Below the pieces are notes generated by a model. The model was not told the DNA's origin. It was given only the letters and a program-made list of their open reading frames with translations, and made no database searches. This document shows positions 1 to 8,867 of a stretch of DNA of 32,894 bases, one piece after another; the first letter of the stretch is position 1; each line of letters opens with the position of its first letter. Position numbers and translations under genes: made by a program. This DNA comes from Salipiger abyssi. GTDB lineage: Bacteria; Pseudomonadota; Alphaproteobacteria; Rhodobacterales; Rhodobacteraceae. The stretch spans positions 1 through 32,894 of the forward strand of contig NZ_JAEKIS010000029.1 of the NCBI RefSeq assembly GCF_017311415.1, given 5' to 3'.

Positions 1-1368
1 GAAGCGGTAATCGAGGAGCACCTTCGCCGCTATTTCTTGCGCCGGGAGCGTTCGAGCTTGTCGCGCGTCGTGACAGAAATCCGCAGCGCTTGCTGGCAGG
101 AGGGCTTGCAACCGCCGACGCGTCGGACGGTTCAGCGCAGGCTGGATGCAATGGACGCCCGCGCAATTGCCAAGGCACGCGAAGGCGCAAAGGCGGCCCG
201 CCAGAAATTTGCGCCGGTCGTAGGCGACAACAAGGCAAACCGGCCACTGGAGGTCGTGCAAATCGACCATACGCCTGCGGACATCATTCTCGTCGACAGT
301 TTTGAACGCCAACCAATTGGGCGGCCTTGGGTCACGCTGGCGATCGACGTCGCAACGCGGATGGTGACCGGATATTACACCTCTCTCGAGGCTCCTTCGC
401 GTCTGTCGGTGGCGCTTTGCCTGACACAGGCTGTGGCCCCCAAGGCGGAACTTCTGGCGGAATTGGTGTGCAATGTTCCTTGGCCCGCGCAGGGTAAACC
501 ACATAGCATCCACGTCGATAACGGGCGCGATTTCCGGTCGCATGCCTTTCGGTCGGCATGTGCGGAATGGGGGATCGATCTGGTCTATCGGCCGCCAGGC
601 AGTCCTCATTTCGGAGGGCACATCGAACGATTGATCGGCACGATGATGGGGGCCGTGCACCTGTTGCCTGGAACAACGCAATCCTCGGTCGTGGCCAAGG
701 GCGACTACGATGCCGAAGGCATGGCCGCGATGACTTTAGGCGAATTTGATCGCTGGTTTGCCCTGGAAATCTGCCGCTACAACAACAGCATTCATTCAAG
801 TCTTGGCTGTACGCCCGTCGCCAAATGGGAGGTGCTCTCAGAGGAAATGATGGGCGACATCCCCTTCGAGATGGAAGCCTTTCGGGTGAGCTTCTTGCCG
901 AGCGAACTGCGCAAGGTCAGGCGTGACGGCATCCATCTGTTCCAGATACGGTACTGGTCGGATGCGCTTGCAGGCCACATTGGGCGCGGGGATGGGAAGG
1001 TGGTCGTTCGCTACGACCCTCGCGATATCTCAATGATCTGGGTCGAATTGGACGATGGCCGATATGTTGAGGCGCGTTACAGAAACTTGGAAATTCCGCC
1101 CGTGCCGCTCTGGGAATATCGCGAAGCCATGAGGAAGGCCCGTGCCCTTGGCAAATCCGGGTCCAATGAGCTGGTCCTGGCTGAGCTGATCCGACAGCAA
1201 CGCCAGATCGAGTTTGAAAGCCGGGGCCTAACGAAGGCCGAACGCCGATCCCGTGAAAGAAAAGGGACATTGGAGGGCACCAACTCGGCTGTCTCGAAAA
1301 CCGAAAGGCTGCGCCCGATCGACACGGGTGATACATCGCGCCCATTGTTCAAAGTGGAGAGATGGTGA
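1..1368 (+). CDS. tniA: TniA/TnsB-like DDE transposase, 5' end outside window
   Basis: The frame is open from the first base, so the gene starts before the window. This is the catalytic transposase of Tn402/Tn5053/Tn7-like elements (Mu/rve integrase family), which cuts and joins the transposon ends. The DDE triad is visible: Asp in QIDHTPAD (codon at about 265), Asp in HVDNGRDF (about 517) and Glu in GGHIERLIG (about 625). A Mu-type C-terminal beta-barrel region follows, and the tail is rich in Arg/Lys. An in-frame TTG at 37 could be read as a start, but the upstream frame (EEHLRRYFLRR) also looks like TniA coding sequence, so I treat it as internal. The stop at 1366-1368 lies one base before the tniB start. 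Family and function are secure; the full length is unknown. Confidence 0.93.
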   Translation, partial: EAVIEEHLRRYFLRRERSSLSRVVTEIRSACWQEGLQPPTRRTVQRRLDAMDARAIAKAREGAKAARQKFAPVVGDNKANRPLEVVQIDHTPADIILVDSFERQPIGRPWVTLAIDVATRMVTGYYTSLEAPSRLSVALCLTQAVAPKAELLAELVCNVPWPAQGKPHSIHVDNGRDFRSHAFRSACAEWGIDLVYRPPGSPHFGGHIERLIGTMMGAVHLLPGTTQSSVVAKGDYDAEGMAAMTLGEFDRWFALEICRYNNSIHSSLGCTPVAKWEVLSEEMMGDIPFEMEAFRVSFLPSELRKVRRDGIHLFQIRYWSDALAGHIGRGDGKVVVRYDPRDISMIWVELDDGRYVEARYRNLEIPPVPLWEYREAMRKARALGKSGSNELVLAELIRQQRQIEFESRGLTKAERRSRERKGTLEGTNSAVSKTERLRPIDTGDTSRPLFKVERW

Positions 1369-1369
1369 A

Positions 1370-2251
1370 TTGAGGGCAGGGACAACAGAGGAAGACGGTC
1401 GGATCGCCCTCATTCAATCGGATATCTGGATTGGCTTTCCGCGGGCCGAACAAGTTCTGGACCGTTTGCAGGGTATGATCGAAGCGCCAAGGCAAACCCG
1501 TATGCCTGGCCTTCTTGTGCATGGCGCGTCTGGGATCGGCAAGACGATGATCGCCCGCAACCTGTCGCGCAGATATGCACCGGAATATGACCCAGCATCG
1601 GGAATTACGCGAACGCCGCTCTTGCTGTTACAAGCACCGCCAGCTCCCGACGAACGGCGGTTCTATCTGCACATCCTGGCGTCCGTCGGGGCACCGGCCA
1701 CGGCACTGGGCGCGCGCGCTCAAAATGTGGCCTCCCTCGAAGTCCGTGTTATTGCGCTTTTGCGCGACCTTGGCCTGCGGATGATCATGATCGACGAGGT
1801 CCACAACCTCTTGGCCGGGACCCACCGCGAACAGCGACGCTTTCTCAATGTTCTTCGTTATCTCAGCAATGAGCTCGAGGTGTCACTGGTCTGTCTTGGG
1901 GTCAGCGAGGCCGTCGACGCCATCCGTGGTGATATCCAGCTTGCCCGACGGCTGGACGAACATCACTTGCCAAACTGGCGCGACGATGCCGAGTTCTCGG
2001 ACATGATCCAGACCCTTATTGCTGCCATGCCACTGGAAAAGAAGTCCAACCTGAAGGTCAAGTCACTCAAGCAGATACTTGCACTGACCGGTGGGGTGAC
2101 CTCGCGCATTTTCGCCCTGATCAAGGATCTTTCCATCGACGCCATTGTAACAGGTGATGAATGCATCACCGATGACGCAATCGTAAAATGGACGCCGGTT
2201 TGGTCGCGCCATGCGAACCCCCATCGGCGGCTCGAGAAGTCCGGGGTGTGA
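1370..2251 (+). CDS. tniB: TniB/TnsC-like AAA+ ATPase of the transposon
   Basis: This 293-residue AAA+ ATPase is the transposition regulator that links TniA to target DNA and TniQ. Walker A is GASGIGKT and Walker B is MIMIDEVHN. Sensor and arginine-finger regions fit the TniB family, and the length is usual for it. The frame is open further upstream (to 1253), but that part only shadows the end of tniA. I chose the TTG at 1370 because it sits one base after the tniA stop with GGAGAG about 8 bases upstream. The end overlaps the tniQ start (GTGA at 2248-2251), which suggests translational coupling. The TTG start is an inference from spacing. Confidence 0.9.
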   Translation: MRAGTTEEDGRIALIQSDIWIGFPRAEQVLDRLQGMIEAPRQTRMPGLLVHGASGIGKTMIARNLSRRYAPEYDPASGITRTPLLLLQAPPAPDERRFYLHILASVGAPATALGARAQNVASLEVRVIALLRDLGLRMIMIDEVHNLLAGTHREQRRFLNVLRYLSNELEVSLVCLGVSEAVDAIRGDIQLARRLDEHHLPNWRDDAEFSDMIQTLIAAMPLEKKSNLKVKSLKQILALTGGVTSRIFALIKDLSIDAIVTGDECITDDAIVKWTPVWSRHANPHRRLEKSGV

Positions 2252-3039
2252 AGCCGCACCCGCTGCCCAAGACTGTCGCGCCGCTGCCAGACGAGTTGTT
2301 GTCAGGTTGGTTGTCTCGGCTGGCGGCGGCCAACTACTGTGATGATGCGGAACTGCTGGCCCATATCGAAATCGATACAACTCATGGCACGTCCTTGGAC
2401 TTCAACATCGACGCGGCAGCGGCGGCGAAGATTGCCAACGCCGCACGGATTGACCCAGATGTTGTGCGATCTTTGACCTTCCCAGCAATGGCGACACGAG
2501 AAGCCTCGCTGACGGCCCAGATACCATTCCAGCATTGCCTGCAATGCTCCAGAGAGGGCCTTTCGCTCAAGCATTGGAGGCGAGCCTGGGCATTCGACTG
2601 CCAGGTTTGTGGGACGAGACTTGTACCGACGCTCGGCAAGGCCAGTGGCGAACAGATGCCCGAAAAGCTGATAAATCGTGCGCGCAACGGCGCCGCGCGG
2701 CTTGAATACGCCGCGCGATTACGCAGCTCCAAGCAACTTCGGCGCGCAATGCGCGCGGTCACCTTTGCCATATCATTAAAGGCCTTCCGCGGAGATCCGT
2801 TACACGCTCTTCAGGGCCACAGGCTGGAAGTAAGGCTGTTTTGCCTTGCTGCAATTGATGCAGCCCAATCCCGTCCACTGGTCAAAGCGGCCATCTCAAG
2901 CTCCGGCATCGACGACTATGCAAGGGTTGCTCTATTGCGCGCCTTCGATAAGGAGCCACGTCTGCTTGCCGCGGTCGATTACATCGCCCGGCAGCGCGCG
3001 AAAAGCATAGGCGCGATGGCAGTGGAATCTCATAATTAA
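2248..3039 (+). CDS. tniQ: TniQ/TnsD-like target-selection protein
   Basis: This is a 263-residue TniQ-family protein from a GTG start that overlaps the tniB stop by four bases. TniQ proteins act in target choice and in recruiting TniB. The N-terminus (LPDELLSGWLSRLAAANY) is the usual family opening. A zinc-finger arrangement is visible as HCLQC ... CQVC at about residues 112-138 (bases near 2533 and 2599). It is shorter than Tn402 TniQ (about 400 residues) but comparable with short TniQ proteins of other Tn7-like elements. The stop codon lies inside the innermost terminal repeat of the transposon (3028-3045), so coding sequence runs right into the transposon end. The last 40 or so codons have a diverged second copy at 3101-3238. 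Confidence 0.87.
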   Translation: MKPHPLPKTVAPLPDELLSGWLSRLAAANYCDDAELLAHIEIDTTHGTSLDFNIDAAAAAKIANAARIDPDVVRSLTFPAMATREASLTAQIPFQHCLQCSREGLSLKHWRRAWAFDCQVCGTRLVPTLGKASGEQMPEKLINRARNGAARLEYAARLRSSKQLRRAMRAVTFAISLKAFRGDPLHALQGHRLEVRLFCLAAIDAAQSRPLVKAAISSSGIDDYARVALLRAFDKEPRLLAAVDYIARQRAKSIGAMAVESHN

Positions 3040-3093
3040 GGGCAAAAAATATCCCCGAACGCGTCGTGTCTCAGATTTAAGGGCAACGCGACA
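3028..3093. repeat. Transposon right end 1: paired transposase-binding repeats
   Basis: There are two copies of an 18-bp motif, consensus TCTCNNNNTTAASGGCAA, at 3028-3045 and 3069-3086. The second is followed by CGCGACA, which read inward on the other strand gives a TGTCGCG terminus typical of Tn7/Tn402-like elements. The offset between the copies is 41 bp. The tniQ stop codon (TAA 3037-3039) is part of the first motif. These are very probably TniA binding sites, and 3093 is probably the element's outer end. The left end is outside the window, so inverted symmetry and the target duplication cannot be seen. Confidence 0.75.
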
Positions 3094-3094
3094 G

Positions 3095-3238
3095 TTCAGC
3101 ATGGGCGTCGACGACTATGCACGGGTTGCCTTGCTCCACACCTACGACAAGGAGCACCGCCTACTTGCAACCATCGACAAGATAGCACAGCAAATGCGGA
3201 AACGTACCAACCTGCCAGACCTTGCGTCTCGCATTTAA
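3095..3238 (+). pseudogene. Diverged tniQ 3' fragment (remnant of a second element)
   Basis: Directly after the first transposon end there is an open frame from 3095 that translates to the last 45 or so residues of a second TniQ. GVDDYARVALLHTYDKE here matches GIDDYARVALLRAFDKE of the intact tniQ, and both continue to a basic tail. It ends at TAA 3236-3238, again inside a terminal-repeat motif. An ATG at 3101 is in frame, but there is no reason to think a 45-residue peptide is made. The divergence is clear at nucleotide level, so this is not a recent duplication. It is most simply the stump of a related transposon into whose tniQ the first element inserted. Confidence 0.75.
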
Positions 3239-3292
3239 CGGCAAGAAATGTCGGCAAACGCGCCGCGTCTCGGGTTTAACGGCAACGCGACA
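3227..3292. repeat. Transposon right end 2: second set of terminal repeats
   Basis: The same 18-bp motif occurs at 3227-3244 and 3268-3285, again 41 bp apart, and again followed by CGCGACA ending at 3292. This set carries TTAACGGCAA where the first carries TTAAGGGCAA, so the two ends belong to related but distinct lineages. The five bases after the end (CTTCC, 3293-3297) would be the target duplication if this end marks an insertion, but the partner copy is outside the window. Confidence 0.72.
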
Positions 3293-3379
3293 CTTCCCGA
3301 GAATTCACCGGGGTAGGAAGGAGAGCCTGGCCCAAGAACGGCTGGTTCACCGGATGCACACTTTGAAACCATTCAAGAA

Positions 3380-6300
3380 TTAAGCTTCAGTGGACGATGT
3401 AGCCAAACTGTTGCTGTCGGCCGAGGGTCTGATCCGGAATAGAAGTGCATAGAGAACCGGAACAGCGACGAGCGTCAAAACTGAAGCAAACGCAAGACCG
3501 CCCATGATGGTGACCGCCATCGACGCGAAGAAGGCGTCAGGCAGGAGCGGGATCATCCCGAAAATCGTCGTTCCGGCAGCCAGCACCACAGGGCGCAGCC
3601 TGCTGACCGAGCCCTCGACGACAGCGCGATAGTCCTCTTTGCCGTCGGCACGTTGCTGGTCGATTTCTTCAACGAGAACAATGGCGTTCTTCATCAGCAT
3701 GCCCGACAGCGACAGAAAGCCAAGCAGCGCCGTGAAAGTGAATGGCAGACCCGTGATCAAAAGGCCAAGGACCATACCCGTCACAGACATGGGTAAGATT
3801 AGCCACAGAATCAGTGGTTGTCGCACCTTGTTAAACATCAGGATCGAGATTGTCAGCATGACAATGAGGCTGATCGGGAGTTGCTTGCCCAGGCTTTCAT
3901 TCGCCATCTGCTGGCTTTCGTACTCTCCGCCCCAGTCCATCTGATATCCGACAGGCAGCACCATCGCCTCGATCTGTTCGCGAACGCTTGTGAATGCCTC
4001 GTTGGCGGTCAGGTCGCCGCGCGCGCCGCCCAGGACGGTGATCGTCCGCTCGCGGTCGCGCCTGTGGATGAGCGCTTCGACGAGACGCGGCTCGAACCTT
4101 TCGAATAGGTTCGAGAGCGGCACGTAGGCGTTCGCGCCGACGGACCAGACAGAGAGATCCCGGAGACGATCCAGTCCGTCCCGTTCCTGTTCGCTCTGCC
4201 GCAGATACATCGGGATCTCGGCATCTCCTTCGCGGAGGGTTCCGACGCGGAGTCCGGACGTCCCGTAGAGTATGGTGTCGGCGATAGAACTCCGCGTGAC
4301 GCCAGCAACGCGCATGCGCGACTCGTTGACGATTGGCACGATGAGTATTTCTCGCTGCCGCCAATTCGTGCGCGGATTGGTTATGGTGCCCGCGTCCTCG
4401 AAAATCATCATCGCCTGATCCGAGAGCTGTCGCAGGATCAACGGGTCTGGCCCCGAAAACCGCACCGCGACGTCGGCGCCTGCAGGCGGTCCGAAGACGA
4501 TCTCCTCGACCCGGATGAGCGCATTAGGAAACTCGGGGCCAAGTTCCCGGTTCAGACGAGCGGCCAGATCAGGGATGGCCGTGGCTTCTTCGACCCGCAC
4601 GATCAACTGGCCATAGCTTGCATCGGCCTGTTCAGGATTGTAGGTCAGCATGAACCGGCTGGCGCCGCTCCCCACCAGTGTCGTGACCTGTGTCACCTGG
4701 TCCTCGCCCAGGATCATCTCCTCCAGACGCGTCATTTCCTCATCGGTCGTCATGATGTCCGTGCCTTGGGGCATCTGGAACTCGACATAAAAGATCGGCG
4801 TATTGGACGCGGGAAAGAAGGCCTGCTTGACTTGGCCGAAGGCCATCACCGACCAAACCGTGATCCCTATTATGATCAGTAGGATCAGAACGCGCGTCCG
4901 CAGGGCAAGCCACAAAAACCCTCTGTAGATCGAGTAAACGAACCCGGCATATGGGTCTTTCGACATGTCCTTGGGCGCCTTCAGGAGCAGTTTGCCGAGA
5001 TACGGTGTGACGGTCACGGCCAGGATCCAGCTCATAATGAGGGAGATTGCGATGACGGCGAAGAGCGAGAACAGGAACTCGCCCGTGGCATCCGGGGACA
5101 GGCCGATCCCGGAGAAAGCCATGAGGCCGATCACCGTTGCGCCCAGAAGCGGAACCCCGGTCGAGCCTTCGACCTCGGCAGCGGCGTCTTCGGCTGTCTT
5201 GCCACGTGCCATTCCGATGACCATGCCCTCGGCGATCACGATGGCGTTGTCCACCAGCATACCCATTGCGATGATCAGGGCGCCAAGACTGATGCGCTCC
5301 ATTTCGATCCCGAAGACAGACATGAAGAAAAGCGTCGACAACACGGTCAGGCCAAGCGTCGCGCCGACGACAAGGCCCGCGCGCCATCCCATTGTCAACA
5401 TCAGTGCGCCGACGACGATGGCGACGGATTGGCCAAGACTAACCAGGAAATTCGAAATTGCGGCGTCGACCACACGGTGCTGTTGATAAATCGGGATGAT
5501 CTCGACGCCCGCGGGAAGCTCGCTGGCAAGTGCATCAAGTCTCGCTTCGACCGCTTCGCCCACCTCCACAACATTGCGATCGACCAGGGCAGAGACCCCG
5601 AGCGTGAAGGCCCTTGCGCCGTTTTGCCGGATGATCTGTCCTGGTTGTTCGGCCAACTCACGGGAAACTACGGCAATGTCGTACAATGCTCTTTGGCCGA
5701 CCTCTCCGGGTGCACCGAGGCGAAGCGCCTCGATGCCCTCGACGGTTGCATAGCCTGGACGAACTGACACGCCGACACGCGCTGTGCCTTCGCTGATTTC
5801 ACCGGAGTTGAAGACCTGATTCTCGTCGGCGAGGATGCCGAGCACCTGATCCGGCGGCAGGCCAAGTTCCGTGAGCCTTGTTGCAGGAACCGAAATAATG
5901 ATCTCTTCCTCGGTCAGGCCCTGCACTTCGACCTTCGCGACGCCATCGACAGTCACAAGCTCTCGTTTCAAAGCAGTCGAGATTTCTCGCTGCTCAGTCG
6001 GGCTTAGGCCTTCCGACGTGACTGCATAGAACATTCCGTAGACGTCGCCGAAATCGTCGTTCACGATTGGTGACTGCGCGCCTGCCGGCAAGTCACTCTC
6101 GACATCCCGGATGCGGCGCCGCATTTCGTCCCAGACTTGGGGAATCTCGTCCGGCCCATAGGTGTTCTCGATTTCGACCGTAATCTGTGCCATGCCCGGC
6201 ATGGACTTCGATTCGACCCGGTCAAGCTGTTTCATCTGCTGCAGAGCATTCTCGATGACATCCGTAACTTCTTCCTCAACCTCCATCGCGGTTGAACCAG

Positions 6301-6460
6301 GGTAGGTGACGAAGACCAGGGCGGTCTTGAGGGTAAAGCTCGGGTCCTCGAGGCGCCCAACCGTATTGAGGCCCCAAAGACCGCCGAACAGGCAAAAAAT
6401 GACTCCAAGCCATACAGCAACAGGCCTGCGGATACTGGCGCGGGAAATACTAGAGTTCAT
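3380..6460 (-). CDS. RND efflux transporter, HAE1-type permease
   Basis: This 1026-residue inner-membrane proton/drug antiporter would form a trimer with the adaptor encoded just upstream and an outer-membrane channel. The N-terminal helix, two large periplasmic loops and a block of transmembrane helices in each half follow the AcrB layout. TM4 reads GMLVDNAIV with Asp404 and Asn405, so the second of the two acidic residues of AcrB (DD) is Asn. The same VDN form is known in several HAE1 subgroups such as the TriC/MexK type. The TM10 lysine is kept (MLMKNAIV). ATG start at 6460 with AGG about 9 bases upstream. It is the last gene of the tetR-adaptor-pump operon. No outer-membrane TolC-type gene is nearby, so a chromosomal one is presumably shared. 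The substrate cannot be read from the sequence. Confidence 0.93.
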   Translation of the reverse strand: MNSSISRASIRRPVAVWLGVIFCLFGGLWGLNTVGRLEDPSFTLKTALVFVTYPGSTAMEVEEEVTDVIENALQQMKQLDRVESKSMPGMAQITVEIENTYGPDEIPQVWDEMRRRIRDVESDLPAGAQSPIVNDDFGDVYGMFYAVTSEGLSPTEQREISTALKRELVTVDGVAKVEVQGLTEEEIIISVPATRLTELGLPPDQVLGILADENQVFNSGEISEGTARVGVSVRPGYATVEGIEALRLGAPGEVGQRALYDIAVVSRELAEQPGQIIRQNGARAFTLGVSALVDRNVVEVGEAVEARLDALASELPAGVEIIPIYQQHRVVDAAISNFLVSLGQSVAIVVGALMLTMGWRAGLVVGATLGLTVLSTLFFMSVFGIEMERISLGALIIAMGMLVDNAIVIAEGMVIGMARGKTAEDAAAEVEGSTGVPLLGATVIGLMAFSGIGLSPDATGEFLFSLFAVIAISLIMSWILAVTVTPYLGKLLLKAPKDMSKDPYAGFVYSIYRGFLWLALRTRVLILLIIIGITVWSVMAFGQVKQAFFPASNTPIFYVEFQMPQGTDIMTTDEEMTRLEEMILGEDQVTQVTTLVGSGASRFMLTYNPEQADASYGQLIVRVEEATAIPDLAARLNRELGPEFPNALIRVEEIVFGPPAGADVAVRFSGPDPLILRQLSDQAMMIFEDAGTITNPRTNWRQREILIVPIVNESRMRVAGVTRSSIADTILYGTSGLRVGTLREGDAEIPMYLRQSEQERDGLDRLRDLSVWSVGANAYVPLSNLFERFEPRLVEALIHRRDRERTITVLGGARGDLTANEAFTSVREQIEAMVLPVGYQMDWGGEYESQQMANESLGKQLPISLIVMLTISILMFNKVRQPLILWLILPMSVTGMVLGLLITGLPFTFTALLGFLSLSGMLMKNAIVLVEEIDQQRADGKEDYRAVVEGSVSRLRPVVLAAGTTIFGMIPLLPDAFFASMAVTIMGGLAFASVLTLVAVPVLYALLFRIRPSADSNSLATSSTEA

Positions 6461-6484
6461 TTCAGATCGCCTACTTCTTCGGAC

Positions 6485-7630
6485 TCAGCGAACGTCGACA
6501 ACTTCGCCGTTCCTCAACCGCCACCAGCCGCCGGAGACAACGGTCTCTCCGCCGGAAAGGCCTTCGAGAACCGCGATCTCGTTGTCCTGCGGCAGTCCGA
6601 TTCGGATGGGCTGACGCCTGACCTGCCCCGTCGTGTCATCGTAAAGCCAAATGGTTGATTCAGCCTCGCTCGTCGTATCGATGGCGGAAACGGGTACCAC
6701 CACGACGGAACTCGCTCTATCACCGGTGTCTCTCAATGAAACCAGGACATTCGCCGTCATCCCCGGCAATAGCCGTGGATCCACGTCGCCTATGATTGCG
6801 AATTCAAAGTCGTATGTCTGCGCCGCGGGGTCTGCGTCGGTTGCGAAGGCCCGGCGGACCAGTTCGGCCTCGTAGCCAGGAATAGCCGGAAACAGTGCCA
6901 CGATATCGAACATGTCGGCGTTTGCCTGCGCAATTGCAGCGAGGTCCTCGGGAACAGACAACCTGATCCGCATCTCGCTTACGTCCTGCAGTCGCACGAC
7001 GGGCGCCGCAGGTGTAATGTTGGCGAACTCCTCGACGAAGGTCCGTGCGACCAAAGCATCGAAGGGCGCTGAGATTGTCGTCTGCGACAGGTGCCGTTCC
7101 GCTTCTCTTAGCGCCACCTCCGCCTGGGCAAATTGAGCGCGTGCGATCTGCAGCTGTGCGTCGGCGGTGACCCCCCGCTCTGCAAGGCTCGTAGCGCGGT
7201 CAAATTCGGTCCGGGCCAGGTCGAAGGTTGCGCGCGCGCGGTCCACCGCCAGTTCGAAATCGGCTGGATCCAGCGCGGCGATCAAGGCTCCTTGAGCGAC
7301 CCTGTCGCCTGCGTCCACGGCGAGTTCCAGCAATTGACCCGAGACCTGGAAGGCGAAATCCACAGTGCGGGCGGCCTCGACCCGGCCGGCGAACGCGCGT
7401 GCGTTCTCTATGTCCCGTAGCACGGCAGTTGCGACATCCACGGTAATCGGCGCGGTCGGTGCGACTTCGGTCTGCAGGCCGTCACCGGCGCTGTCGGTTC
7501 CCCCGAGCGCCTGCGCCAGCGCGGTCGGCATTCCGCCGGGGCTCCCGAATGCAATCACGGCAACAATGGCTACCGCACCAATCAACGTGCCGGCCACTAC
7601 CCAAGCTCGACTAGTTTTCATCGAGTTCAT
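6485..7630 (-). CDS. RND periplasmic adaptor (membrane fusion protein)
   Basis: About 381 residues, with an N-terminal membrane anchor or signal (AWVVAGTLIGAVAIVAVIAF). The HlyD/AcrA layout follows: a biotinyl-lipoyl half (FQVSGQLLELAVDAGDRV), an alpha-helical hairpin (DRARATFDLARTEFDRA onward), the second lipoyl half (ISAPFDALVARTF) and beta-barrel/membrane-proximal domains (LLPGMTANVLV). It bridges the RND pump to an outer-membrane channel. The ATG at 7630 has GAGG about 9 bases upstream; ATG 7621 is an alternative. The start overlaps the 3' end of the tetR gene by 20 bases, and the RND gene follows after 24 bases, so all three are one transcript. Confidence 0.92.
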   Translation of the reverse strand: MNSMKTSRAWVVAGTLIGAVAIVAVIAFGSPGGMPTALAQALGGTDSAGDGLQTEVAPTAPITVDVATAVLRDIENARAFAGRVEAARTVDFAFQVSGQLLELAVDAGDRVAQGALIAALDPADFELAVDRARATFDLARTEFDRATSLAERGVTADAQLQIARAQFAQAEVALREAERHLSQTTISAPFDALVARTFVEEFANITPAAPVVRLQDVSEMRIRLSVPEDLAAIAQANADMFDIVALFPAIPGYEAELVRRAFATDADPAAQTYDFEFAIIGDVDPRLLPGMTANVLVSLRDTGDRASSVVVVPVSAIDTTSEAESTIWLYDDTTGQVRRQPIRIGLPQDNEIAVLEGLSGGETVVSGGWWRLRNGEVVDVR

Positions 7631-8168
7631 CAATCATTTCCTCAAGTCGTCTCAGGACCGCACTTTGTCTGCCCTCACCGCCGCCGGGAAGCTTCAGGAG
7701 CTTGTGAAATTTGAGGCCCTGAATCGCCAGAAGCAGGAGCGTAGCCCCGGTCTGGTCCGAGGCTTCCTCATCTATACGTTCGAGATCGCGAGATAGTTCA
7801 TCCCGCAGTGGATCAAGGAGTTCGGGTTTTTCAGCCGCGACCGCCAAAATTGCCATCGACAGGTCGATGTTCAGGCTGCTCGCATGCTGTAGTGTTTCGA
7901 GGTGGCCGCGCAGCGTTGGCGACGTGGCGTTCCGTGGGACCGAGGCGAGTCGCGTCCTGTGTTCTGCAATCATGTCATCGAGCAGACCTGCCAGAAGAGC
8001 GTCCTTGCTCCGGAAGTTGTAAAGTACGCCTCCTTTGCTGAGGCCAGTTTCCAGCGCGACTGCATCGATCGTGATATTTCCGGCACCCTCGCGCGCAGCA
8101 ATCCGACGCGCCGCGTCAAGTATTCTTGGCGCCGCGTTCCTTGGACGACCAATTTGTGCTCTTGTCAA
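7611..8168 (-). CDS. TetR-family repressor of the RND operon
   Basis: 185 residues with an N-terminal TetR helix-turn-helix (ILDAARRIAAREGAGNITID, then GLSKGGVLYNFRSKDALL) and a C-terminal ligand-binding half. The start is TTG at 8168, with AAGGTGGG just upstream. It is the first gene of the operon and overlaps the adaptor start, so it is probably the local autorepressor of the pump. A GTGCG/CGCAC palindrome about 42 bases upstream (8210-8221) is a candidate operator. The ligand is unknown. Confidence 0.9.
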   Translation of the reverse strand: MTRAQIGRPRNAAPRILDAARRIAAREGAGNITIDAVALETGLSKGGVLYNFRSKDALLAGLLDDMIAEHRTRLASVPRNATSPTLRGHLETLQHASSLNIDLSMAILAVAAEKPELLDPLRDELSRDLERIDEEASDQTGATLLLLAIQGLKFHKLLKLPGGGEGRQSAVLRRLEEMIDELDEN

Positions 8169-8209
8169 TTTCCCACCTTTTCGAGGTTCTGGTTTCGCAT
8201 TTTGGAATA

Positions 8210-8221
8210 GTGCGCTCGCAC
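8210..8221. promoter_or_regulatory. Candidate operator upstream of the RND-operon tetR
   Basis: GTGCGCTCGCAC is a perfect palindrome (5-bp arms, 2-bp centre) in the 63-bp gap between the two tetR genes, just upstream of the TTG start at 8168. Position and symmetry fit a TetR operator, but it is short and could arise by chance in GC-rich DNA. Confidence 0.4.
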
Positions 8222-8231
8222 ACGACGATGC

Positions 8232-8846
8232 CTACTCGGCTTCACAGGAAGAGCTTGCACCTTTCACTCCGTACAATTTGAGAAATAAGGCGACCGCATC
8301 CTTTGCGCATTGTTCCCTGTCGACCGAGCGCTCGACGGCGAGGAGTCTCGGGATCAATACGCCCGAGATGCACATGTGAATGAACCGCTCCGACGCCAGC
8401 CGCGTATTGTCAATACTCAACCTTCCCCGTTCCTCAGCTGCCTTCAAGTTCGCCTCAATGAATGCGATGGCTCGTTCAGGCCCGGCCTTCATATATTGTC
8501 GTGCTGCCTCGGGCAGTGTTTCGGCCGCACCGATGCATGTGCGCAGCAGCCGGATATAGTCGTCATCCAACACGAGGTCGATGATGCGATTTGCAATCTG
8601 CTCGAGTTGTTCATGGAAATTGGCATTGCCCTGAAGAGGGCGGACGATCTCCGCCGCCAACCGTTCGCATTCGGTATCAACGACTCTCAGAAAAAGCTGC
8701 TCCTTGCTCGGAAAATGAGCGTAGAGAGTCGCCTTCGAGACCTTGCCTTTCGCCGCGATTCCGTCGACGCGCGCACCCTCATATCCGCAACGAAAAAATA
8801 CTTCGCGGGCGCCGGCGAGCGCTTCTGCTGCTTTATTCTCCCACAT
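8232..8846 (-). CDS. Second TetR/AcrR-family regulator
   Basis: 204 residues. The N-terminal helix-turn-helix is AREVFFRCGYEGARVDGIAA followed by VSKATLYAHFPSKEQLF, and the C-terminus resembles AefR/TetR_C_7-type regulators. The frame is open upstream to 8969, but the ATG at 8846 has a perfect GGAGG at the right distance and begins the family-like sequence MWENKAAEAL. It lies 63 bp upstream of the RND-operon tetR on the same strand and could be co-transcribed. Its own control region (8868-8904) has strong palindromes, and on the far side lies the stump of an MFS efflux gene that may have been its original target. Confidence 0.9.
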   Translation of the reverse strand: MWENKAAEALAGAREVFFRCGYEGARVDGIAAKGKVSKATLYAHFPSKEQLFLRVVDTECERLAAEIVRPLQGNANFHEQLEQIANRIIDLVLDDDYIRLLRTCIGAAETLPEAARQYMKAGPERAIAFIEANLKAAEERGRLSIDNTRLASERFIHMCISGVLIPRLLAVERSVDREQCAKDAVALFLKLYGVKGASSSCEAE

Positions 8847-8867
8847 TTCGACCTCCGGGTGCACACT

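Noticed and set aside
1-3292. A CRISPR-associated transposon
   Set aside because: TniA, TniB and a short TniQ are present, but the visible part has no cas genes, repeats or guide array. What lies left of the window is unknown, so the idea cannot be supported.
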